Positions 10,848-21,424 of a stretch of DNA of 64,000 nucleotides are shown piece after piece. The notes beneath the pieces were generated by a model, which made no database searches, was not told where the DNA came from, and was given only the letters and a program-made list of their open reading frames with translations. The stretch comes from Rhynchopus euleeides (Eukaryota; Euglenozoa; Diplonemea; Diplonemida; Diplonemidae), in assembly GCA_963210315.1 (NCBI GenBank), contig OY723270.1:496001-560000 (forward strand), written 5' to 3'. How positions within the stretch are numbered: position 1 is the stretch's first letter; every line of letters starts with the position of its first letter. A program made the position numbers and the translations under genes.

Positions 10848-13800
10848 CTACGCAGCACCCACAGCCCCACCAAGCACACTGCATGCAGTGGGTGGCGTCA
10901 CAGTGTCGAGCCCTGTGCATTGAAAAGGTACAGGCACCGTGGGCCCACTGCCGATCACAGTCCGCAGACTCCAGGAGGTGTCACAGATGCGGATGTCCTT
11001 GCGATCGCAGATGGGCATACAGGGGGGGACGCCTGGTGTCACAGCTCCACTGCCCACAGAGGTATGGCCTTCAAGCTTCTGCAGCTCCTTCCCTGTTAAT
11101 GTACCCCAGACACGGACGCTCTCGTCGGCAGATCCTGAGATGATCTTCGATCCGTCAGGGGTGACAGCGACAGAGGAGGTGTGGCCTTCAAGCTTCAGCA
11201 GCTCCTTCCCTGTTGATGTATCCCAGACACGAACACTCTTGTCCTCAGATCCTGAGATGATCTTCGATCCGTCTGGTGTTACCGTCACAGAATGCACCCA
11301 TTTGGTGTGGCCTTTAAGCCTCTTCAGCTCCTTCCCTGTTGATGTATCCCAGACACGGACGCTGTAGTCGACAGATCGTGACATGTTCCTGTTGACAGAT
11401 CCTGAGATCTTCGATCCGTCAGGGGTTACAGCGACGGAGTGGACAGGGTCAGTGTGGTCTTTAAGCTTCTGCAGCTGCTTCCCTGTCGATATATCCCAGA
11501 CACGGACGCTCTTGTCCTCAGATCCTGAGATGATCCGCGATCCGTCTGGGGTGACAGTCACGGAGTTGACAGGAGAGGTGTGGCCTTCAAGTTTCTGCAG
11601 CTCCTTCCCTGGTGATGAATCCCAGACACGAATGCTCTTGTCGACAGATCCTGAGATGATCTTCGATCCGCCAGGGGTGACAGTCACGGAGTAGACATAA
11701 GAGGTGTGGCCTTCAAGCTTCTGCAGCTCCTTCCCTGTTGATGCATCCCAGACACGAACGCTCTTGTCCTCAGATCCTGAGATGATCTTCGATCCGTCTG
11801 AGGTAACAGCCACGGAGTAGACAGGCCCTCAAACTTCTGCAGCTCCTTCCGTGTTGATGCATCCCAGACACGAACGCTGCTGTCATCAGATCCTGAGATG
11901 ATCTTCGATCCGTCTGGGGTGACAGCCACGGACTTGACAGGAGAGGTGTGGCCTTCAAGCTTCAACAGCTCCTTCCCTGTTGATGCATCCCAGACACGGA
12001 CGCTCTTGTCGTAGGAACCCGAGATGATATTCGATCCGTTTGGGGTGACAGCCACGGAGTGGACAGCCGAGGTGTGGCCTTCAAGCTTCAGCAGCTCCTT
12101 CCCTGTTGATGTATCCCAGACACGAACGCTCTTGTCGTCAGATCCTGAGATGATCTTCGATCCGTCTGGGGTGACGGCCACGGACGTGACCTCACAGATG
12201 TGACCCAACAGAGGCGGGAGAGTGGTACCGAAGGAGGAGCTCTTCCAGTTGGAGTCTGTGAGATTGCCCTTCCAGATAATTGCGTGCTCCAGCCAGCAGT
12301 TGTGGAAGCGGCTCCCCGTCAGCACAGTCCCACACAGGCGTGCGTGGCGCAGATCGCTGTCCTGCACAAGCACACCCGAGAGGTCGCACCTGAACGTATA
12401 CCGCATGCGTGCGGCGAGTGCCATGGCATTGGAAGCAGCCGCCAGCGATACCTCATCACCGCCAGCACCACGGGTCGCCAGGACCAGCGGTAGCAGCTCC
12501 TCCGTCACCTTTGTCTCGAGCGCGTCGCCTCCACGTGCGAGCACTGTGTCCGCAAAGTACTGCAGCACGTTCGGTGCATCCTGGCTGAAGGCCCTGCGCA
12601 ATTTGCACCCAAGCGTGTCGCCCACATCGCCCTTGCGTGCCAGGCGGCGCGCCACAAGGAACTCCCCAAGCGTCTTGTGGCGGAATGCAAACGCGCTGCT
12701 GTCGTCGTCGAAGCTCTCCACACGAAGCGGGAGAACCCGGAACGCCTCGTCTGCCTTTGCACGGTCCACGTTGTCCTCCTTCAACAGGCGCGCCCGCTCA
12801 TTCCCCAGCACGCCCTGCCACGTCTGTGCCTGCAGCATCGCACACGCAATCAGTTCCCCCACCCGCAGCACCTCCTCCACGCGCGCTGCACCTTCCGACC
12901 CCTGACGCAACTCCACCTCCACGTGCTTCTGCATGTACGTCTCGTACACCGCGACATCACTCAGGGACTGCTGTGCCTGTGTGCCGCACGATGACAGCTC
13001 GCGCTGAGCGTAACACGCCATGTGAAGCAGGAACGGGTTGCGCAGCTGCGACAGCACCGCCACCTCAGCGTCTGCGTGTGGAGGAACTGGTTCGGGTTCA
13101 CCCTGCTGCTCCGCCTTCGTCACCTCTGCTGCACGCACCTTGCTGATGTATGTCACCACGTCTGCCTGCGTGAAGGGCTGCATGTACAGCGACCTCGTCC
13201 CATCCCCACAGATTTGTGACGCTGTGTGATCCACGCTCTTCAGGTACTCGCCACGCGTTGTCACGATCACGCTGCACTGCTTCGCACACCACGGGTGGAG
13301 CTGCAGCACCCCTTGCCCGCCACTGGCCTTGTACGCCACGCTCAAATCTGTCTGCGTCAGTCCCACCTCGTCCAGCGAGTCCAGGATCACCACAACGTCG
13401 TAGACACTGCTCAGGTGCTCCAACGCAGCCTCCTCCAGCCCGAACGACTTCCTGATGAACTCGTCGATCCCGCCGTGTGTTGTGAAGGTGGACGCACCAA
13501 TCGACGGCAGCGCAACAAAGACAGGGAACACGGGCTTCTTTCTCTGTCCCGCCACCCCGCCTGCATCCTCCTTCTTCTCCTGCAGCAGGTGGCACAGAAC
13601 AGCAATCGACGCAGATGTCTTCCCAGTGCCTCCGTCCCCGACCAGGCACAGCGGGTGCCGCCCCGTCCCCCCGCCTCCGACTCCGCCCCCTCCTCCGCGT
13701 GCCCGTCTGCCGCCAGCCACTCGTCCACCTCGTGCAGCAGCATCCTCGTCTCCGCCTCAGGCACATGTGTGTCGTCCCCGACCCTGCCCTCCACGTAGCC

Positions 13801-15200
13801 GTCCAGGAACTCCGCAAAGAGCGACGCTGTGTGATGCAGTACCTTACGCACCGCCTCAACCTAATCCGCCACAGAGTAGTGGGTGCCGTTGTCGTTGTTG
13901 CTGCTGTCGTTCTTCTCGTCATGATGCTCCGCCACCTCCTGCATCACAATCACGTCGAAGGGCTGCCCCACCATGCGCAGCAGCGTCGGGGACAGCTTCC
14001 ACTGCACCCGGAACTCGATGTTGCTGTCGTACAGCAGCTCTGCCTCCTCCGGCTCCGAATCAGCCGCGTCAGCTTCGCAATCAACGGCCGGAACGTCGCA
14101 ATCACATGCAGCTGTGCCGGTGCAGGCTCGAGCTCGAACACGCTGCCTGCCGCAGACTCACGTACTTCCTTCGACAGCCCAATCGTCCGCATTGCCTGGT
14201 TCATCCCGAAGTACAGTGCCGGCCGCATGTACTTCGCCCCGTGGTTCTGCAGCACAGCTGCGTCGCTGAAGTCCTTGTGGTAGTCCTTCACGATGAGTGC
14301 ACCATTTGCCTTGCACACAATATCGCACGTGTCGCTGTTGACTTCGTAGTCCACGCAGTCACAGGTGAAGAGGTAGCCTGCGCACAGATGCTCGAACCAG
14401 TCGTCCACCGCCATCCAGTCTTCGATCTCGTCTGGCGCATTCTCCACACGCTGCAGCACCCGCTGCACAACAAACCGCAGCCCCAGCAGCATGCTGTCCA
14501 CGTGCTTTGCCCGGTACCCGAGATCCGGCTGCACCGCCAGCAGCTGCACCAGCCACTCCAGCAGCGGTGTCTCGCACCCCGCGTCCTTACGCGTGAAGCA
14601 GATCTTCCGCCCGTCCACGTGGTTCTCCAGCCGCTCACTCGTCTTGTCCTTGTCGGTGGGTTTGTGTGCAGTGACATCCTGTGGCACCGGCTGAGCCACC
14701 GACTGCTGCTGTTGCGGTGGCTCCGATGCAGTGCGGGGTGCATCAGCAGCTTCAGCACGTGTCCTCAAGGCTCGTCTGTGAGGAAGTGCCGCAGCCTGCT
14801 GGCCACCTCCGTCTGCATCTTACCCACGTGCTCCGCGAGCGCCGCCAGCAGCGCACTGCGTGTGTCGCCATCACGGTGCTGCAGTGCGTACCACACCGGT
14901 GTGCGCCCCTCCCCGTCCGGAACGCTGGCTGCCCCGCACCCCACCAGATACTTGACTGCTTCGGCAGCAGCGGGAACCCCCCTGCACGCGGGCTGCAACA
15001 CCTCGTGCAGCAGCGTCCGCCCGGTGTGTGGGTCCGCCGCCTTCACCTCCGCCTTGTGCTTCTCCAGCAGCTGCCGCCACATCCCGCCCTCCAGTGCCTC
15101 CTTCACAGCGTGTGTGCTGCCCCACCATCCCGCCCACCCACTTGCGCTGCACTTGGCACCACTCCTAACTCGTGCGTGCTGCTCGTGCAGTGCCCTGTGG
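10848..15200 (-). pseudogene. Broken STAND gene: ankyrin - NACHT - pentapeptide - WD40
   Basis: One architecture reads across three minus-strand frames. It has ankyrin-like repeats (15106-14768: GRTLLHEVLQPA, GRTPVWYALQHRDGD), a Cys-containing middle region (14768-13864), and a NACHT NTPase with Walker A VGDGGTGKTSA and Walker B VVVILDSLDEVG. Then come pentapeptide-like repeats (CDLSGVLVQDSDLRHA) and about nine or ten near-identical WD40 repeats (PDGSKIISGS-DKSVRVWD). STAND proteins act as switchable, oligomerising signal NTPases, often in innate or self-recognition. Breaks: frame change near 14768, frame change near 14075, in-frame TAG at 13861-13863, a lost base in a G run near 13690, and a roughly 10-base deletion in a WD repeat near 11826. 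Ordinary splice sites do not explain them. The last repeat is degenerate. Some indels could be assembly error, but five together favour a pseudogene. Confidence 0.75.
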
Positions 15201-18171
15201 GGAATTGATGCACGCGGGTGAGGTGGAGTCCCAGGCCCGTTGGCAATGTTGGATTAACAGGTCGGCATCAAACAGAACTACTACGCGACGAGACCTGCTC
15301 CACGAGAACAGACACACCAGGCACGCGCTATCAACCGCTCAACTTTTCTCCAGCAAAACACCCAGTCGTTACCCAGGCTGGTGTTTCCAACACTGAGGGC
15401 AATGGTCGGACTGTGCTCTGTCAGAATACTGTCCGCACAAGGCTCTCATGAGCGTAGTGCCACACCCCGTATTTCCCGCCAAAACATGCTTGTCGGTGAG
15501 GGCCCAACCAGTCCCTCAGCAAAGCACATCATGCACCACACAATGCACCACCTATGGAGCCCATTGAGGTGCTCTCCTGCCAAGCGCTGCTATACTGGGG
15601 GGTGTGGGGTGGGGTGGGGTAGGTAGGGTGCGTTCCGAAGTGTTTCTGCCGCATTTTGGCGTCATATCATTACAACAACAACAACAAAAAACGCGTCCTA
15701 TATTTTCTTCGCCCCTTCCGTCCATCATGAATGGAAGGTGTGCCCACCCACCGTTCCCGGCGCCCTTCGCCTTATAGGCTTTTGTCTGTCCCTCGACGTT
15801 TATTTTCCTGCAGACGGCAACAAACAATGGAAGGCTTTGCTCGGAAGTGCAGTAAGTGAGTCCACCCCGGTATGGTGTGGTCGGTGACCAAAACTGCACA
15901 CAGCTTTTTGACATAGGAGCAGAACGACCCAACAGCTGGTCGGACCAGGTCTCGACGGATGCGCACAATGTGGCGTTTTTTTGCTAGAGAAAAAAAACGG
16001 GGCAAGTGCAATAGCTACCACACAACCCACACCCAGCGCCACCACACTACCAACCCTTCCCCCTTCTTTTGGCATCCACAGCCACCAGCTTGACCTTGTA
16101 TGAGACGATCAGGCAGACCTCGCCCACCCACCCACTCCATTAGTATTTATTTGGCTCTGCTCTGCGGCAAACGTTGTCCTGGATTACGGCTTGTCCTTCC
16201 CCCAGCAGCCAACCCCCCCCCCCCACCCTCCAAACAAAATTGAAACACAAAAAAACGGGGGCGCGAAGAAACTTCTCTCACCGCAGAGGAGGCCCTCAGC
16301 ACCCATCCACCCACCCACCGCCCACAACCCCTGCTTGGCTGTGCGATCCCTGCTGCTGTTAGAAAGGCTCCTTCGCAAAGACGAGAAATACTTTGGCACT
16401 AAAAGTGCGAGAGGAAGAGAAAGGCGAGGGGCGCGCAGAGAGCGCCCCTCGCGCACCCCCCCCCCATGTTATCCCACACCACCCACCCCCGCAAACCCCC
16501 CCCCCCTGCCCCCCTTGCCCCCTCTGCCTGTGCTGCGGTGTGATTTGCGTGTTTGTCGTTACCAAAAAAAAGGGGGGGGGAGCCCGATACCGGGGGGTTA
16601 GCCAAGTGTTTTTCCCTCCCCCATTTTTCGGCACCGACAAAACCGCAAGCCTGGCTCGAGCTGCCATCCCATGCGTTGCAGCTCTCACCTGCACACAGGG
16701 CACACAACGTTGCTAGAAGCCTCTCCTCAACAATTTTGAACGATGTTTTTGGGCATGTCTGTTCTCTTCCAGTGAGTCTTTTCTACCGTGACCTGGGGCA
16801 GGCTCTCGCAAAAAAAAGGGGGGGGGGGGGTTCGGTGGTGATTCACCTCTAAATAGGAGGAAATTCACCAAAAGCGCACCGTTTTCCATTTCGACGATCC
16901 GTATCGCGAAGGCGCTCCCTGTAATATTGCCGGTTCTTCGCAGACCAACGCAGACCCAGTGAGCTGGCCACCCCAGGGACGGCGACCCACTCCTGTGGCG
17001 TACGACAAAAGCCGTTGCTTCTTTATTGAGGGTCAAGAAGTGCAGAAGGATCGACACCACACCACCACCACCACCACCCCGGTGCCCAAACTGACACCGC
17101 TTTAGCACAGAGAGCAAGACAGAGTGGGGCGGAGGGGAGGATGTGGGCGCCCAAAACATCTCCCTATTTTATCCCCCTCCCACCTTTTTGGCGTGCCACC
17201 CCCCCACCCCCCGCCTTGTTAGCAACACGCACACCAGCCTTCATCGCAACACGAGTTATAAAAAAACAGCATCTGGGTGGGCCTTCGATGCAGTGTCGAA
17301 AAACCGGCGCGTTTTATTTTTTGGTGCGTTTCCCCCCTCTCTTCATACGGTGAAAGAATCGCCAAAAAAATCCTTTTTTTTGCCGAAATCGTGCTCCTTT
17401 CGCTTCAGAGGACCACCCCTGCCAGCAACTGTGGGAGAACAGTTCCGGACAGCTTTCTGTTGAGACGCATACATGCATCTCTCAAAGGCTGTGTTGAGTC
17501 GCACAAAAATATCCGATAGCGAGTCCACACACACCCCCCCCCTCCTTCCCCTCCCCCCTTTTGCCAGGTAAAGCTTTTACTTTTTGTTGTATTTTTTTGC
17601 CAGATTTCCACGATGCGTTCACCCCCTGTTTGTTTGTTTAAGATCTAACACAGATTTTTTTACTTCTTTTTTTCCCGTTGTATGCGGCGGGCACGCCTCC
17701 CCACACGGACATTGTAGATGGGGACGTGTGGAATGCAGGGGTGGGGTGAGGGTAGCAAGAAAGTGGACAACGAGGGGGTGGGGGTATGGGAAAAAACCAC
17801 GGGCTTCTCACAGGGGCAGGGTTGTGTAGGACAGAAGAGGTCCACAGGAGGACGACGCACATTATTTTTTTTTTGGGTGTGTCCCCGGCACTGCACGCAT
17901 TTGTGTCTGAGTTGTGTGGAGACAGTGTGGAGATCGCGCCAAAAGCAAGGCACTAGGTTTGATACCCCACTGCCGCAAAAAAATATAGTTTCATGTGTAT
18001 GTGTATCGTGGCCTTGCTGAGTGAAGTTGATTCTGTACGCATCATGGTAGGCAGGTGTATGACACTGTGTGTTTTGAAACCAGAATTTGTGTAGCGTACT
18101 CTTTGCTAGGGTACTGACCACGCTGCCTGTGTGTGCTGTGTGATTCTTCTTTGAAATCAGATTTTGCAGTG

Positions 18172-18294
<123 letters not shown>

Positions 18295-18574
18295 GCGTGC
18301 AGTGCAAGAATGTGCGAATGGATTCCATATGCTTTTTTTTGGGAGCTACAGACAGGGTTGCTGTAACAAGTGAACTTACAACGTATGAGACAATTGTGTC
18401 GGGCTTTGCGACCTCCTATTCCCGGCAGGCGCATCCGCGCGTGTGTTTCGTGGAACCAGTCAGGGCCAATGGCAAATCCGGAACCAGAAAACCCCAAACG
18501 ACAGGTTGCACCCCTCAGCGCAGCCCACCCACCCACCCGACAACTGAACAAAGAACCCCCCACCTCCAACCCGT

Positions 18575-18668
18575 TTGTCTGTGCGCATCTGCATGTATGG
18601 GTGATCCATGCACGCGATAACGACAGCACTTTTTGCTTTTTTTTTACCGTGACCTGAGACAGGCTGTT
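18575..18668 (+). repeat. Diverged YR-retroelement terminal repeat
   Basis: GTGCGCATCTGCATGTATGGGTGATCCATGC forms a hairpin. It is followed by ACAGCACTTTTTG and TTACCGTGACCTGAGACAGG, the same order as in the direct repeats at 42243 and 46849. No element body is attached. Confidence 0.5.
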
Positions 18669-19139
18669 GAAACATCGCACTCCCTTTGCTTTATAGCAGA
18701 ACCACCTCCGGTCCAGCAAGCTGTAAAAAATATAGAAACCCAGCTCTGACCGCCCTTCGTTGAACGCGCACTGCTGTGTCCCGAACCCGTATGGAGGCTC
18801 TCTGAAGTGGCATTAAAGGTGCTGACTCCTAAAGCTTTTCAGACGTACGAATTTCCTTTCGTTTCTTCGCGACCTCGCCACGTTTCATCGCTTGTCACGG
18901 GTAAACACTACATGGCATATCCCCAGAAAATGGGCTGCACAGAACACCACGGTGTCAGTCAACAGCCGTGAAAACATGCACCCAAGCCACAAGTCCCTAG
19001 AACTGCGGATCTTCCATGCTCTGCCGTGCAAGCTGCTTTGCCTGTGGGTGTGCGTGAGATGTGTGGATGTGGGGTGCAGCATTCAATTTTGCACGGCAAA
19101 GCCTCCATAAAAACTATCTGTGCCCCCCCCCCCCCCCTA

Positions 19140-20037
19140 GGCATAGACCCCGATAAGAGGGGGTCGGGGGTCGGGGGGGTCAGGGGTCGGGGGTCGGGAG
19201 GGGGTCCGAGGGGGTCGCCTTGAGGAATTTGCCTGAATGGGGACCACCAATAAGGGGTGTTCATAGGCACCCCATGGCCAAAATGACCCCACTGCGATCC
19301 GCACAAACTCCAAACATTCAAAAGAACGGGTTTTTGAAAAATCCGAGGGGGGGGGTCGGGGAGGGTGCCGCTGGGTGGGTAGGTGGCATGGTGTGTGCCT
19401 CCCAGGCATCTCCTCCCATGAATATCCCTGGACCAGACCCACATTTCATGAGTGAAGCTTGGTACTTCTATCCACGAAATGACCCCACTACGATCCGCAG
19501 AAGTCCCAAATATTCAAAAGGACGGGGTTTTGCAAACCCTGTGTGGGGGGGTCGGAGGGGGTCGGGAGGGGGGCCGACCCCTCATACTCCGACCCCCCAA
19601 GTTTGCAACCCCCCATTTTCCGACCCCTGAGAAATAGTGCAAAAGTTCCGACCCCCAAGTTCAGACCCCCTTCCGACCCCTCCGACCCCCCGTATTCCGA
19701 CCCCCGAGAACAATGGGGGGTCGGGAGGGGGGCCGACCCCCTCTGACCCCCATATCCGACCCCTCGATTCCGACCCCCGGGTTTACGACCCCCATTCTCG
19801 ACGAGGACCACCTCTGCATTTCAGGGGTGTTGTGTGGCACCTACACCAACAAAGTGACCCCACTACGATCCGCACGGAGTCCAAACAATGCAACAGAGGG
19901 AGAACCCCGCGTTTCCTCGGGAAAAACCCAGGGTTTTTCCCAGATATTTGGGGGGGGGGGGTCTTTTATAAGAGGGGGTCGGGGGTCGGGGGTCGGGTGG
20001 GGTCAGGGGGTCGGATTCTTATCGGGGTCTCTGCCCC
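19140..20037. mobile_element. TA-flanked inverted-repeat element built of GTCGGGG tracts
   Basis: The left end GGCATAGACCCCGATAAGA matches the reverse complement of the right end (TCTTATCGGGGTCTCTGCC) apart from a 2-base gap. TA lies on each side (19138-19139, 20038-20039). Inside are GGGGTCGG tracts at both ends, CCGACCCC tracts in the middle, and three diverged copies of a module reading TGACCCCACTRCGATCCGCA then TTCAAAAGRACGGG (about 19283, 19480, 19855). No transposase is present, so it is non-autonomous. Confidence 0.7.
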
Positions 20038-20039
20038 TA

Positions 20040-21189
20040 GGGGGGGCTAAAACCGTAAAGATGCCCCAATTTTCAACATCACCCCAGAGAGGCCCCCATG
20101 GGCACCAAAAGGTCGGAAACACCCCATATCACCCCGGAAACTCGGTATCTGACCGGAATAGGCCCGAATTCGGCTCAGAAAGCATGTTTTTTGCGACTCT
20201 AATTTTGTGGCTCAGATGTGGTACCAGTGCCGAGCCAGTTTGCAGCATGCAAACCGACTTCAACCGAATCCTTCATCGATCAAGACCCGATTGAGGCCGT
20301 GGAGCGATCAAACATCGCCATCGGAGCACCCGGGGGCGACAAGCAGCACCACGGGGGCAGGGGCAACAGTGCTCTGCACACAAGTTCACGGTGTGCCACC
20401 CCGCATTAGAGCACGCGGAGAAGGAAGTGGTGGCAGCCTGGCGCGAAAGGGTGGGAAGGCCATCCTTGCAAGGTTCAGTGAGATGCAGGAGCGATGACAT
20501 CTTCTTTCACACCCTGAGGCCTCAGCTGCCCTGGATACTGTGCCCCTGACCACCGATAGGGTGGAGTGCTGTCATGGGGTCACATCCTGGTGATCATCGC
20601 GACAGATCGCCGCCAACCCCTATCGCATTGGGCAGCTCACGGTATTCAGGCAGAACCTCCGCACACAACTGCAGCTCGGGATGGATCTCCTCTCTACCGA
20701 CAACGAGATCCATTAGGCGCGGCAGCGGGCAACCCTCCTTTCGCATGCGGAGGCGTATGATGAGGCATACGCTGTACGAAAGAAGGCGGATCTTCAGGGC
20801 AGGTACTCTTTCCGTACGTATTCTTGATTCAAAGAAAAGGTGAAAGGGGCGAAGACGATCAAGCCTGGCCCGAAGTAGCTCAAGTGCGACGACATTGATG
20901 CACTGGAAACACATGTCTTCAAGCCCCCAGTGCCCGCAGAAAAGATTTCCCGGCGGCGGTTGCTCGAGGGTCATTTAGGGGGCCGAAGCGGTACCACATC
21001 TGAGCCACCTGAAAAAAACCAGGAAAAATCACGTTTCTGGGCCTCTCTGGACCACATAGGTCACCGAAACCCCCCAGAAACACGTTTCCAGGCCGGTCTG
21101 GGTCGGTTTCTAACCTTGATTTCACACTTAGGGGTGCTCCCTGAAAAAGTGGGGTATCTTAACGTTTTTTTGGTTGAATTAGCCCCCCC
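20040..21189. mobile_element. TA-flanked inverted-repeat element with a decayed coding remnant
   Basis: The ends read TA-GGGGGGG-CTAA at 20038-20050 and TTAG-CCCCCCC-TA at 21179-21191. It abuts the previous element. Together the two interrupt a SINE-like family 3 copy: the left flank at about 19112-19125 reads AACTATCTGTGCCCC and the right flank resumes near 21197 with CCCGCTGGATCG, matching the intact copy at 62240. At about 1,150 bp, with TAGGGGGGG termini, it resembles the foldback elements at 38126 and 56765. Confidence 0.65.
20612..20970 (+). pseudogene. Degenerate coding remnant inside the 20040-21189 element
   Basis: One frame reads protein-like sequence broken by three stops: IGQLTVFRQNLRTQLQLGM, then RQRATLLSHAEAYDEAYAV, then KCDDIDALETHVFKPPVP. 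Nearby, 20218-20409 gives FIDQDPIEAVERSNIAIGAP. The composition is unlike the surrounding G-rich sequence. The family is not recognised; a decayed transposon protein or captured host exon are both possible. Confidence 0.45.
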
Positions 21190-21196
21190 TACCCCC

Positions 21197-21345
21197 CCCC
21201 CCGCTGGATCGAATAAAGTGACGACAAAAACGAGACAACAAACCAATCACTGCCGAAAGTTGTGTTGCTGGAACGCAGGCTCCACTCTTTGTACACCACT
21301 CCCCGGTCTAATGAAGTGGTGTGAGTGGGGCCGCGCGTTGTCATC
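21197..21345 (+). repeat. SINE-like family 3, copy 1
   Basis: It shares about 140 bases with 62240-62390: CTGGATCG, AACGAGACAACAAACCAAT, CTGCCGAAAGTTGT, CACCACTCCCCGGTCT, and a final GAAGTGGTGTGAGTGGGG. The last part contains a GTACACCACT/AGTGGTGTGAG inverted repeat. No TSD could be assigned because its 5' end is interrupted by the 19140-21189 insertions. Confidence 0.65.
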
Positions 21346-21424
21346 CGAAACAAGAACATCTCTGTGATCAACCACCAGCCTCCCTTCCGCAAGGCGAAGA
21401 CACAAAACGGACCCACCAGCATAC

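Noticed and set aside
11813..11840. A short intron in the WD40 region
   Set aside because: The frame change matches a deletion relative to neighbouring repeats, and no GT-AG pair fits.
13455..15221. 588-residue open frame on the plus strand
   Set aside because: It is the antisense of the ankyrin-NACHT region; its sequence is Pro/Arg/His-rich without domains, while the minus strand has Walker motifs and ankyrin repeats.
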